From the NCBI GenBank assembly GCA_013151235.1, contig JAADIO010000055.1, positions 1 through 39,742 on the forward strand: a DNA stretch of 39,742 bases, read 5' to 3'. Positions 7,461 to 15,685 of the stretch are shown one piece after another (position 1 is the first letter of the stretch; the number at the start of each line of letters is the position of its first letter). A model generated the notes under the pieces. The model was given only the letters and a program-made list of their open reading frames with translations, was not told the DNA's origin and did no database searches. Made by a program: the position numbers and the translations under genes. The DNA is from Deltaproteobacteria bacterium (GTDB lineage Bacteria; CG2-30-53-67).

Positions 7461-8978
7461 TTACTCCAGCAACGCCGGAAGCAGAATCCGGAAGGTACTT
7501 CCTTTCCCGGTCCCTCCATCCACCCAGATCCGCCCGCCATGCGCCTCGATGATCACCTTGGCGATATACAGTCCCAAGCCCGACCCTTCGATCTCCGTTG
7601 TTCCCCGAACTCTCCGGTATTTTTCGAAGATCGTCGGAAGATCGCCTTCCGGAATCCCCCGGCCGTTGTCGATGATGGAAATCTGCAGAATCCGCTCCGC
7701 CGCCTCCAATTCTTGTGAAGACGGACACCCGGAAGGCTGTTCCGGCAACAGGTCGGCCAGGACACGGATCTTGCCGCCGCCGGGGGTGAACTTGATGGCA
7801 TTCCCGATCAGGTTGATCATCACCCGCATGAGGTAGTCCTTGTCCCCGACAATCGGAAACCGGTCGGCGCCGAAGTCCTTCTCGATGATGATCTCCTTAC
7901 TCCGGGAGAACATCCGCTGTGTCCTGATCGAGATCTCCATCACATCATTCATGTCAATGCGCTGCCGGTTGTATTCCACGGTCCCCGAATCGAGTTTGGA
8001 CAGATCGAGCAGTTCATTGACCAGGTTGAGAAGATGGTTGGCGCCGGTTTCAATATTCTGCAACAATTTCGTCAGGTCTTCATCAATCACTCCCCTGGTT
8101 TCGTTCAGGACAATCTTGTCACAGATGGTAATCGTCGTCAGGGGATTCTTCAGGTCATGGATGACCATGGAGACAAAGTCCGCCTTCTTCTGTTCCAATT
8201 CCTTGTCCTTGGCGATATCCCGGAAGACCTCCACCCGGCCGATCACTTCCCCCTCGGCGGAAAAGATGAATCGCGTACTTTTTACAATGGGAACACGACT
8301 CCCGTCCTTGCGGACAAGATTGAACTCTTTCATGATCTTCCGGTCCCGACCGATTGCCCCCTTCGTCTCAAGGATACGACAGTCGGCATCATCGGGACAA
8401 TTGAAGATCTCCGTACATTTCCGGCCGATCGCCTCCCGGAAGCTGTAACCGGTAATCTCTTCGGCGGCGGCATTAAAGAAGACGATCTCCATCTCCTGGT
8501 TCACGGAAAAGAGCCCTTCCCCCATGGTATTGATGATGGTCTCGATCTGTTCTTTCTGATTGGCAAGCATCCGGTTGGTATGGCGCACCTCATCGTGAAG
8601 GTGTTTCATCTGCAGGGCGGATCTGACCCGGGCCAGCAGCTCCATCTCATTGTAGGGCTTGCGGATATAGTCATCGGCGCCGTGGCTCAATCCTTCGATG
8701 GTATCCTCGATGGAACTCTTGGCGCTGACCAGGATAATCGGGATGTTCCGGGTCTCCGGCTTTTTCTTAATCGTTTCACAGACCCGGTATCCATCAATCC
8801 CCGGCATCATGATGTCGAGGAGAATCAGGTCCGGCTGTTCCCGGTAGACCTCCTTTAACGCCGCCTCTCCGCTCCGGGCCGTCCGGACATAGTACCCATC
8901 CATCTTCAGAATATCGGAGAGGAGTTCCAGGTTGTTCCGGTTGTCATCGACAACGAGGATATTGGAAACAATTTCCAT
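7461..8978 (-). CDS. Soluble hybrid histidine kinase: receiver-PAS-HisKA-HATPase
   Basis: A 505-residue cytosolic signalling protein without membrane segments. Order: an N-terminal receiver (about 5-122) with a complete active site (Asp11/Asp12, phosphoacceptor Asp55 in LILLDIMMPGIDG, Lys107 in IRKPY); a short coiled-coil; a PAS domain (about 142-265); a HisKA domain with His274 in VIHDLKNP; and an HATPase with N-box LIGNAIKFTPGGG, IIDNGRGIP and GSGLGLYIAK. The receiver at the N-terminus suggests its activity is gated by another kinase, plausibly the one encoded just upstream. The start at 8978 has AAAAAGGCGG before it. An upstream in-frame start at 9128 would overlap the neighbour by 125 bp and was rejected. 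Confidence 0.93.
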   Translation of the reverse strand: MEIVSNILVVDDNRNNLELLSDILKMDGYYVRTARSGEAALKEVYREQPDLILLDIMMPGIDGYRVCETIKKKPETRNIPIILVSAKSSIEDTIEGLSHGADDYIRKPYNEMELLARVRSALQMKHLHDEVRHTNRMLANQKEQIETIINTMGEGLFSVNQEMEIVFFNAAAEEITGYSFREAIGRKCTEIFNCPDDADCRILETKGAIGRDRKIMKEFNLVRKDGSRVPIVKSTRFIFSAEGEVIGRVEVFRDIAKDKELEQKKADFVSMVIHDLKNPLTTITICDKIVLNETRGVIDEDLTKLLQNIETGANHLLNLVNELLDLSKLDSGTVEYNRQRIDMNDVMEISIRTQRMFSRSKEIIIEKDFGADRFPIVGDKDYLMRVMINLIGNAIKFTPGGGKIRVLADLLPEQPSGCPSSQELEAAERILQISIIDNGRGIPEGDLPTIFEKYRRVRGTTEIEGSGLGLYIAKVIIEAHGGRIWVDGGTGKGSTFRILLPALLE

Positions 8979-9003
8979 TAACGTTCCGCCTTTTTCTCGG
9001 GTT

Positions 9004-9909
9004 CTACTGCAACGACCGATTCTGCGGAGATCCGGATTCGGCATCCGCAACAGGGAGCGTAAACGAAAAGATACTCCCCTCTCCTTCGGCGCTTTCGACA
9101 CGGATGCCCCCGCCATAGGCCTCGACAAACTTTTTGCTGATATAGAGGCCGAGACCGGCCCCCCGTTGTTCCGAATCCGACTCTCCGTTTAACTGGCGAA
9201 ACTGGTCAAAGATGACCTCCTGGTCCTCTTCCCGGATTCCGATCCCGTTATCCCGGACGCGGATCTCTACAACCCCCCTTGCCGTACTTCCCGGCGGAGC
9301 AGGAAGGGCTTTTGCCTCAACAAAGATCCGGCCGTGATCGGGCGTAAACTTGACGGCATTCCCAATCAGGTTGATGAGGACCTCTTTGATCCGGACCTCT
9401 CCCGCCAAAACCTTCGGAAGGTCCTCGGGAATCCGGTGTTCCAGATGGAGGACACGGTCCACCAACTGGGGCTCTATGCTGACCAATGAAGAGAGGACCA
9501 GTTTTTTCACACTCAACGGTTCAATCCTGAGTTCGGCCTTCCCCAATTCCAGATGAGAAAGATTGAGCAGGTCATCAATGACGTGCATCAGATGCTGTGC
9601 GTTTTCATAGACCTTCATCAGATTCTTCAGCTGATTCTCGTTCAGGTAACCGTAGCTCCCTTTGATCAGCATGTTGGTATAGCCGAGAATCGAATTCATG
9701 GGCGTGCGCAGTTCGTGGGAAATGTTGGCAAGAAATTCCGATTTGAGCCGGTCCGCCTCCCGGATCTTCTCGTTTGCACGGGCAAGAACACGATTCTGCC
9801 GCTCCAGTTCCCGGCTTTTTTCGTTCAGCTCCTCCGTCCGGAGGAGGATCATCTCTTCAAGGCGTCGGTTCAGCTCCCGCAGTTCCTCCGGCCTTCCCTT
9901 CGGCTCCAT
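9004..9909 (-). CDS. Soluble sensor-less histidine kinase (HisKA-HATPase)
   Basis: A 301-residue histidine kinase that begins with a coiled-coil (about 8-55, rich in Glu and Arg) and has no membrane segment or recognisable sensor domain. HisKA carries His65 in FLANISHELRTP. The HATPase has LINLIGNAVKFTPDHG, IRVRDNGIGI and GAGLGLYISKKFVEAYGGG. The coiled-coil start (LRELNRRLEEMILLRTEEL) resembles the linker that normally follows PAS or receiver domains, so its input probably comes from a partner protein. The start codon is 3 bp after the tldD stop, and its ribosome binding site (GGGGAGAGG) lies inside the end of tldD. The hybrid kinase follows 25 bp downstream. Confidence 0.93.
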   Translation of the reverse strand: MEPKGRPEELRELNRRLEEMILLRTEELNEKSRELERQNRVLARANEKIREADRLKSEFLANISHELRTPMNSILGYTNMLIKGSYGYLNENQLKNLMKVYENAQHLMHVIDDLLNLSHLELGKAELRIEPLSVKKLVLSSLVSIEPQLVDRVLHLEHRIPEDLPKVLAGEVRIKEVLINLIGNAVKFTPDHGRIFVEAKALPAPPGSTARGVVEIRVRDNGIGIREEDQEVIFDQFRQLNGESDSEQRGAGLGLYISKKFVEAYGGGIRVESAEGEGSIFSFTLPVADAESGSPQNRSLQ

Positions 9910-9912
9910 CCT

Positions 9913-11295
9913 TCACACCTCTCCCCCAACGGTAATTTCCGGGATTCTCAGGGTCGGTTGGGCATCGGAGACGGGAACTCCCTGGCCGTCCTTCCCGCAG
10001 GTCCCGATGGCATCGCCTGAATCGCTCCCAACCCGGTCGATCTTCATTAAGACCTCCGGACCGTTGCCGGTAAGCGTAGCTCCCCGCACCGGTTCCCCCA
10101 CCTTTCCGTTCTCAATCCGGTAACCTTCACTGACCTCGAAAACAAAATCTCCATTAATGGTGTTGACCTGTCCGCCTCCCATCCGGACCACAAAGAGACC
10201 TGTGGGTGTGGAACGAAGGATCTCCTCCGGGTCCTCGTCACCGGGCAAAATCATGGTATTGGTCATCCGGGGGATGGGACGCCGGCGGAAGGACTCACGC
10301 CGTCCGTTCCCCGTCGGTACGGTCCCCTCCTTCATGGCCGTGAGACGGTCATAGAGATAACCTTTCAGGACGCCCCGATCGATGAGAACCGTCCGGGCCG
10401 CCGGGGTCCCTTCATCATCAAACCGGAAAGAGCCCCGCTTGTTGGGCAGGGTCGCATCATCCACCACCGTCACGGCCGGAGAAGCGATCGTATCCCCGAT
10501 CCTCCCGCTGTAAACGGAGAGCCGCTGCTGCGCCAGGTCGGCCTCCAGGCCGTGCCCCACCGCTTCATGAATCATGGTCCCCCCCGCCTGCGAAGAGAGA
10601 ACCACCGGCATCCGTCCTCCGGGAGCGGGTGCGGCATTCAGCATCAGGAGGGCCCGCCGAGCCGCCCGTCGGGCGACCTCATCGAAGGATTCCATTTCAA
10701 AGAGTTCAAAACCGACGGCCCCGCCGACCGATTCCAGGCCGGTCTGGATCACTTCTTCTTCCCGGGCCACCACCTGTACCCGTCCGATCAAAGAAACCCG
10801 GTCATCCTCGGCCAGTTCGCCGATGGAGTTGGCGATCAGGATCCGTTTGCGGGAATCTCCGTAAACCGTCGTGGACTGGCGGATTCGCGGATCAACACTG
10901 CGGGCGGCGGCATCGGCCGACTTTACCAATTCTACCTTATGCACTGTTTCCACGCCGGCCGGATTGATCCGGACAGGATGCTGCACGGCGGATTCCCGGG
11001 AGGCCAGAAGGATGGTTTGATCCCGCCCCTCTCCCTTCAGCGCCCGGCTCACCCTCCCGGCAAGTTCCATCAGGGAGGTCAGGGAGAGATCATTGGTATA
11101 GGCATAGAGGGTACGATGATCGTGGAGAAGCCGGAGACCGGCGCCCCGCGTGATCCCGGTAACAACCTTTTCAATTTTGTTGTCTTCCAGAACGATGGAG
11201 GAGTGTTCCCCCCGCTCCAGGTAGAGCTCGGCGAAGTCACCGCCATGACGCAGGGCCTGCTTCAGGATCTTCGGAATCTGTTCTTTCGGGATCAT
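9913..11295 (-). CDS. tldD: TldD-type metalloprotease (TldD/PmbA family)
   Basis: A 460-residue zinc metalloprotease subunit that with TldE/PmbA degrades peptides such as microcin precursors and the CcdA antitoxin. The active-site helix carries the H-E-x-x-x-H motif (His243, Glu244, His248) in GGTMIHEAVGHGLEADLAQQ. The third ligand expected of the family is the Cys in GTCGKDGQGVPV near residue 434. The characteristic beta segment GDTIASPAVTVVDD is followed by GSFRFDDEGTPAARTVLIDRG. The length is close to the usual 470-480. No pmbA/tldE partner gene lies in this window. It begins 21 bp after asd and leads into the two kinases. Confidence 0.96.
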   Translation of the reverse strand: MIPKEQIPKILKQALRHGGDFAELYLERGEHSSIVLEDNKIEKVVTGITRGAGLRLLHDHRTLYAYTNDLSLTSLMELAGRVSRALKGEGRDQTILLASRESAVQHPVRINPAGVETVHKVELVKSADAAARSVDPRIRQSTTVYGDSRKRILIANSIGELAEDDRVSLIGRVQVVAREEEVIQTGLESVGGAVGFELFEMESFDEVARRAARRALLMLNAAPAPGGRMPVVLSSQAGGTMIHEAVGHGLEADLAQQRLSVYSGRIGDTIASPAVTVVDDATLPNKRGSFRFDDEGTPAARTVLIDRGVLKGYLYDRLTAMKEGTVPTGNGRRESFRRRPIPRMTNTMILPGDEDPEEILRSTPTGLFVVRMGGGQVNTINGDFVFEVSEGYRIENGKVGEPVRGATLTGNGPEVLMKIDRVGSDSGDAIGTCGKDGQGVPVSDAQPTLRIPEITVGGEV

Positions 11296-11316
11296 GGTGT
11301 TTCACTTCTCCGGCGG

Positions 11317-12336
11317 CTATCCGGCGTCTTGGATCAACCGCTCTGCAATCTGGATCGTGTTCAGGGCCGCCCCTTTCCGGAGGTTATCCGAAACAATCCA
11401 GAGGTTCAGTCCCTTCTCGATCGATTCATCTTCCCGGATCCGCCCGACGAAGGTATCATCCTTCCCGGCCGCGTCGATGGCCAGAGGATAGACATTGTCC
11501 GCAGGATGATCAAGGACGCAGACCCCCTCGGCACAGGCCAGAAGTTCACGGGCATGATCGGCCGTAAGTTTTTTCTCCGTCTCGATATTGACCGCCTCGG
11601 AATGACAGCGAAAAACCGGCACCCGCACCGTCGTGGCCGTCACGGCAATGGCGTCATCCTCCAGGATCTTTCGCGTCTCGTTGACCATCTTCAGTTCTTC
11701 CCGGGAATAGCCGTTCTCGAAAAAGATATCAATATGAGGAAGGCAGTTGAAGGCAATCTGGTGGGGATAGACCTCCGTCCTGACCTCCTGAAAACCGAGG
11801 AGCGCCCGGGTCTGATTGAGGAGTTCATCCATCGCTTTTTTGCCCGTACCGGAGACCGCCTGATAAGTGGAGACAACAATCCGCTTGATCTTCGCCGCAT
11901 CATGGATCGGTTTCAGGGCAACCACCATCTGGATCGTTGAACAGTTGGGATTGGCGATAATCCCCTGATGCCGTGTAATCGCATGGGCATTGACCTCGGG
12001 AACCACGAGGGGAACCTCCGGATCCATCCGGTAGGCACTGCTGTTATCGACCACCACGGCTCCGCTCTTCACGGCCGCCGGTGCAAAAATCAGGCTCCGA
12101 TCACCCCCGGCGGAAAAGAGGGCAACATCAATCCCCTCGAAAGAATTCTCCTTCATTTCCATGACGGGGATTTCTTTGCCCCGGAAGGGGATGGTTTTCC
12201 CCGCGGAACGGGACGAGGCGAGAAGCCGGAGTTCCTCCACGGGAAAATTCCGTTCCTCCAGGATGGAGACCATCTCACGCCCCACGGCGCCGGTCGCACC
12301 GGCCACGGCAACGTTATAGAACTCTTTCTGCAGCAT
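11317..12336 (-). CDS. asd: Aspartate-semialdehyde dehydrogenase
   Basis: Asd reduces aspartyl phosphate to aspartate semialdehyde with NADPH, a branch point to lysine/DAP (hence murein), threonine and methionine. The Rossmann loop GATGAVG lies at residues 13-19. The nucleophile Cys132 is in IANPNCSTIQ, and the general acid-base His245 is in FRCHSEAVN. The 339-residue length is typical of the short bacterial ASADH class. ACAGGAGGGAAA precedes the ATG, a strong ribosome binding site. A 193-bp gap separates it from the hypothetical gene upstream, with no clear -35/-10 pair found. Confidence 0.97.
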   Translation of the reverse strand: MLQKEFYNVAVAGATGAVGREMVSILEERNFPVEELRLLASSRSAGKTIPFRGKEIPVMEMKENSFEGIDVALFSAGGDRSLIFAPAAVKSGAVVVDNSSAYRMDPEVPLVVPEVNAHAITRHQGIIANPNCSTIQMVVALKPIHDAAKIKRIVVSTYQAVSGTGKKAMDELLNQTRALLGFQEVRTEVYPHQIAFNCLPHIDIFFENGYSREELKMVNETRKILEDDAIAVTATTVRVPVFRCHSEAVNIETEKKLTADHARELLACAEGVCVLDHPADNVYPLAIDAAGKDDTFVGRIREDESIEKGLNLWIVSDNLRKGAALNTIQIAERLIQDAG

Positions 12337-12529
12337 TTTCCCTCCTGTTATGAAAAAGGGGGTCCTTCTCCGCCGGCAGACGGAAAAAGAGTGTATTATT
12401 GCGGATTTTATATTTGATGGATCTTACTGATTCCGGGGGGAAGCTGTCAAGAAGATAAAAAACGGAATGGATTTTTTTTGAGGAAACGCAGTACTCCCGG
12501 TTGTCCGGCTTTCAGGCAAGGAACAAGGT

Positions 12530-13927
12530 TCATGTCCGTCCCCCGCCTCTTCGTTTCTTCCGTTCGTCATCGTCCATTAAATCAGGTAAATCCCCGTCTG
12601 AAAAATCGTACACCCTTTCACTTCCGGGGACCGGCGGATCGGCACAAGGCGCTTCATCTTCCTCGGAGACCTCTTCCAGTTCCAGCTTGAGATCGGTTTC
12701 GGGGTCCGAAAGGTCGACCACCTCTTTTTCGGAAGAGGCCCCGTTCTCCTCGCCGGCGTCATACCCGAGAGAGATCACATCCTCCGGCGATTCAGGCGCA
12801 GGCGCCGCTTCCTGTTTTTGCGTATCGTTCAGAAAAAAGGACTCTTCTTCACCCTCGTCGTCTCCCCCCCCTTCGGGTCGCCCCGGTTCGGGCAGGGCCG
12901 CCGGTCCACTCATCCCGGACGCAGAGGCTCCCTCCGGACCGGGAAGGGCCATAGATCCGGATCGTTTCGGTGCCCCGACCAGATCCTCGTATCGTACACC
13001 CGCCGAGGCTTTCTGCGGCACGGACGGCTCTTCCGGCTCGGGAACCGCCGGTTTCCGATCGTCTTCCGTGATCACCTTTACGGTTTTCCATTTCCGGAGA
13101 AGCACCAGAAAGACGGCCAGTCCCACCACGGCAACCAGGCCCACCCCCCAGAGCAAAAGCATCCGGTGATGATGTTTTGCCCGGGCCTGCACTGCAGCAC
13201 GTTGCGCCGCCTGAGCCTGTTGCTGTAATTTCCGTTCTCTGCGCTGCTCCGCCGACTTCTGCAAAGCATGGATCCGATCCTGAAGCCTCTTTTGCAGGGC
13301 GGAATCGCTGACTTTGCCGGCAAAAGACCGAAGATCGGAGATCGTGCCTGTTTTCAGGAGATGATCCAGTGTAATCAACTCCAGAGCCTTCTTGGCAGCA
13401 TCAACAAACCGGCCTTCCGGATAAATTTTCAGATATTCCTGGAATTTCTCCTGATGATTCGTCCGGACGGCATCCTGAAAAACCAGGACCTCCGCCCGAT
13501 TCTTGGCCTCATCCAGAAAGAGGCTGTTCGGATTGCGACGGATATAATCGAGATAAACCGGCGCTGTATCAATTCTTTTGACCTCTTCAAACTGCAGGGC
13601 CATGATCCGATCTTCCGCGAGAGAAGCAAATTCGCTCTTCGGAAACTGATGAAGAAACGCCTCGTAGTCGGCGATGGTGTCCTTCTTTTTCACCTCCGTG
13701 AAGGCCACCATGTCCGGCGTGACGATCTTCTCCACCTCCGACATCGGAATACCGACAATCCCGCCGAGACTCTCGTATTTGACCATCCCTTCTTCACGCC
13801 AGAAATTATCCACCTTAATCACCCGGCCGTCTTTCAGAAAGATCCGGCTTTCGGCAAATCCCACAGCGGGCGCAAAGAAAAAAGAAAAAATGATAATCAA
13901 CAAAAGAAGGTTTCTGATTCGAAGCAT
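12530..13927 (-). CDS. Conserved-style hypothetical membrane protein with signal peptide, helical repeats and acidic tail
   Basis: I do not recognise a family. The 465-residue protein starts with a signal peptide (about 1-25, ending GFAES). A small beta-rich segment (about 27-70, with FLKDGRVIKVDNFWREEGMVKYE) resembles the short fold seen at the start of other deltaproteobacterial envelope proteins. Next is a helical region (about 80-225) with TPR-like spacing, then a Lys/Gln/Ala-rich coiled-coil, a membrane helix (about 255-276, LLLWGVGLVAVVGLAVFLVLL) and a 190-residue Pro/Glu/Asp-rich tail that looks disordered. Probable topology: helical domain in the periplasm, acidic tail in the cytoplasm. 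A scaffold or assembly role is possible but not shown. It has its own promoter at 13975-14004. Confidence 0.8.
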   Translation of the reverse strand: MLRIRNLLLLIIIFSFFFAPAVGFAESRIFLKDGRVIKVDNFWREEGMVKYESLGGIVGIPMSEVEKIVTPDMVAFTEVKKKDTIADYEAFLHQFPKSEFASLAEDRIMALQFEEVKRIDTAPVYLDYIRRNPNSLFLDEAKNRAEVLVFQDAVRTNHQEKFQEYLKIYPEGRFVDAAKKALELITLDHLLKTGTISDLRSFAGKVSDSALQKRLQDRIHALQKSAEQRRERKLQQQAQAAQRAAVQARAKHHHRMLLLWGVGLVAVVGLAVFLVLLRKWKTVKVITEDDRKPAVPEPEEPSVPQKASAGVRYEDLVGAPKRSGSMALPGPEGASASGMSGPAALPEPGRPEGGGDDEGEEESFFLNDTQKQEAAPAPESPEDVISLGYDAGEENGASSEKEVVDLSDPETDLKLELEEVSEEDEAPCADPPVPGSERVYDFSDGDLPDLMDDDERKKRRGGGRT

Positions 13928-13974
13928 AAACGGATCCTTCTTCCTGGATTAAGTCTCATCCGGCCAATAGATTT

Positions 13975-14004
13975 ATTATATAATATTTTCTCTGCGGATG
14001 GCAA
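13975..14004 (-). promoter_or_regulatory. Promoter of the 12530-13927 gene, with overlapping opposite -10
   Basis: On the minus strand, TTGCCA (13999-14004) and a perfect TATAAT (13975-13980) are 18 bp apart, about 48 bp before the start codon. A second perfect TATAAT at 13979-13984 faces the plus strand, towards the small gene at 14080, but has no convincing -35. Confidence 0.65.
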
Positions 14005-14079
14005 ACAAATGGAATCAGGAGACACCTTCATATTGAACGACAATTTGTATCAAATCATTCTTCAGTCCCTGGAGGTACC

Positions 14080-14289
14080 ATGAAGCGCAAGCTGCCCCGT
14101 TTGACGATTTTAGCGAGAACAGCTCTCAACAACGCAGTTGCCAAAGTTATTGAAGAACATCGTCGGACGGGAGCCCCGGTTGCTCTTTGGCAAAACGGCA
14201 AGGTCGCTTTGATCCATCCGGACCGGTTGCCGGTTCACAGGCCGAAAGAGAGCAGACAACTTTCCGGTAAGAAATCCCGACAACATTGA
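14080..14289 (+). CDS. Small uncharacterised protein (69 aa)
   Basis: I do not recognise a named family. The protein is basic and short, with MKRKLPRLTILARTALNNAV leading into VIEEHRRTGAPVALWQNGKVALIHPDRLP. The last segment, a helix ending in EHRRTG followed by a strand with W-x-N-G-K-V-x-L-I-x-P-D, recurs in small stand-alone proteins of anaerobic Proteobacteria and Cyanobacteria as far as I recall, often near toxin-antitoxin loci. A strong GGAGG stands 6 bases before the ATG, which is the main reason to accept it. No second small ORF follows in the expected position. Confidence 0.7.
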   Translation: MKRKLPRLTILARTALNNAVAKVIEEHRRTGAPVALWQNGKVALIHPDRLPVHRPKESRQLSGKKSRQH

Positions 14290-14370
14290 AGTGGAGCCGG
14301 GGCCAATGCGTATGCTGGTGTCAATTTTTTTTGCTTGACAAAATTATAGCGCATGACCCTCAATCTTTCT

Positions 14371-14600
14371 TTCGCCGGGGACGCTCAAGATTAAAGACCT
14401 GGTACCAAATCTCTGCCTTCGCTAAAGGGGGGGGCACAAGGTCGTGGTCCATCGTTTTGATCTTTGCCTTTTCCCCGTGACTCCCCGTGTTCCCCGTGGT
14501 TAAATGTTTTTGCTTTTCGCCCTTGATCTTGCCTTTTCCATGTTTTGTTTTCCCCGTGTTTTTTGTGTCCTTCGTGGTAAGTCGCTTTTGCTCTTGACTT
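14371..14600. repeat. Dispersed repeat, copy B, with GTG/CCCC-rich extension
   Basis: 14384-14480 repeats the blocks of copy A at 1239-1400. It then continues into TGACTCCCCGTGTTCCCCG; positions 14471-14500 are identical, base for base, to 38536-38565. Words such as TTTTCCCCGTG, CCTTCGTGGTAAGTCGCTTTTG and CTTGACTTTGATC follow. The rest of the 14290-14792 gap holds the promoter listed next and no credible gene. Confidence 0.7.
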
Positions 14601-14686
14601 TGATCCCGCCTCTGCCGGATCCCGATTATCCCCGTTTCACCTGTCTCCTGCAAATTGGGGTAAGTCCTGTTAAGCCCTTTAAAACA

Positions 14687-14715
14687 TTGACATTTTACCG
14701 TAGAGGACATACAAT
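14687..14715 (+). promoter_or_regulatory. Strong sigma-70 promoter of the Glu-receiver/GAF operon
   Basis: A perfect -35 TTGACA (14687-14692) and a -10 TACAAT (14710-14715) are spaced 17 bp apart. The leader to the start codon at 14793 is about 70 nt. Confidence 0.8.
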
Positions 14716-14792
14716 AAAAAAGATGGTATTTTCCAGTTTCCAGGCAATCTCCTCATGCCGGGTTCCGTGACGGTCGATCAACGAGGCCATGT

Positions 14793-15629
14793 ATGATTCA
14801 GAACAAGGCAATTCTCATCGTCGACAGTGAAAACCATACCCTCAGGATCCTGAAGGACCTCCTGATCGGGAACGGGTTTGTCGTCTATTTTGCGCCGAAC
14901 TGTGCCCTGGCCATGCAGATTGCCATCAAGGATCTGCCCGACCTGATCCTCTCGGAAATCGTGCTGGAGGACATGGACGGCCGGGAGTTCATGAAAACGG
15001 TACATAACGCACCGGAGACAAGTGAGATCCCTTTTATTTTCCTGACCTCCCGGACCCTTCTGTCGGACAAGGTATCCGCTCTCGATGCTGGCGCCGAAGA
15101 CTATATTACGAAGCCCTTCAATGAGACGGAACTTTTAGCCCGAGTCCACGTGGTCCTGCGCCGCTACAACAGACGGCCGGTGACGGCGCTGACCGAGGAG
15201 GACGGCATAAAAGGGGATCTGAAGGACATCAATCTCGTCGACTTTGTCCAGCTCTTCGACATGGGAAGAAAAACGGCAACCATTGAAATCTCCGGGGAAG
15301 ACCGGGAGGGACGGATCTATTTTGAAGGGGGGGAACTCATTCACGCCGTTTCCGGAAAGCGTTTCGGGAAAGAGGCACTCTATGATCTTTTTGCCGTTCG
15401 GGAAGGGTCCTTTATCGTTCACCTGAATGTCTCGTCACGGATCCGGACGATCCAGGAGGGCTCGACGAACCTGATGATGGAGATCATGCACCGTCTGGAC
15501 GAACAGGGAATCCATCCCGTCGTTTCAGGACCGGAAAAGCGGACACCCCCGGAACGATCTTCCCTGCACAACGAAGGAATCCGGGAACTCTTTGAAAAAG
15601 GCGTGATTGAAGAATTCACAAAAGGGTAA
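14793..15629 (+). CDS. Atypical response regulator: receiver with Glu at the phospho-site, fused to DUF4388
   Basis: A 278-residue cytosolic protein. The receiver (about 5-125) keeps Asp11, Thr85 and Lys107 (in ITKPFNETELLAR). The phosphoacceptor position, which should be Asp in LILxD, reads LILSEIVLEDMDG, so it is Glu55. The second acidic residue after Asp11 is Ser12. Glu at this place mimics phosphorylated Asp in known response-regulator mutants, so this receiver is probably locked on or phosphorylation-independent (inference). Residues 138-215 form a DUF4388 (PatA-type) domain: KGDLKDINLVDFVQLFDMG, then GRIYFEGGELIHA and GKEALYDLFAVREGSFIV. A short tail follows. GAGG precedes the start at 6 bases. 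The gene is 56 bp upstream of the GAF protein. Confidence 0.92.
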   Translation: MIQNKAILIVDSENHTLRILKDLLIGNGFVVYFAPNCALAMQIAIKDLPDLILSEIVLEDMDGREFMKTVHNAPETSEIPFIFLTSRTLLSDKVSALDAGAEDYITKPFNETELLARVHVVLRRYNRRPVTALTEEDGIKGDLKDINLVDFVQLFDMGRKTATIEISGEDREGRIYFEGGELIHAVSGKRFGKEALYDLFAVREGSFIVHLNVSSRIRTIQEGSTNLMMEIMHRLDEQGIHPVVSGPEKRTPPERSSLHNEGIRELFEKGVIEEFTKG

Positions 15630-15685
15630 AGCTCCCTTTGCCCGTCGGCGGCATCGCCGAAGCTTGCGTCCTCCGAAAGGACTTT

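Noticed and set aside
10552-11940. 462-codon open frame antisense to tldD and asd
   Set aside because: Spans two real genes on the other strand; no domain seen, composition typical of shadow frames.
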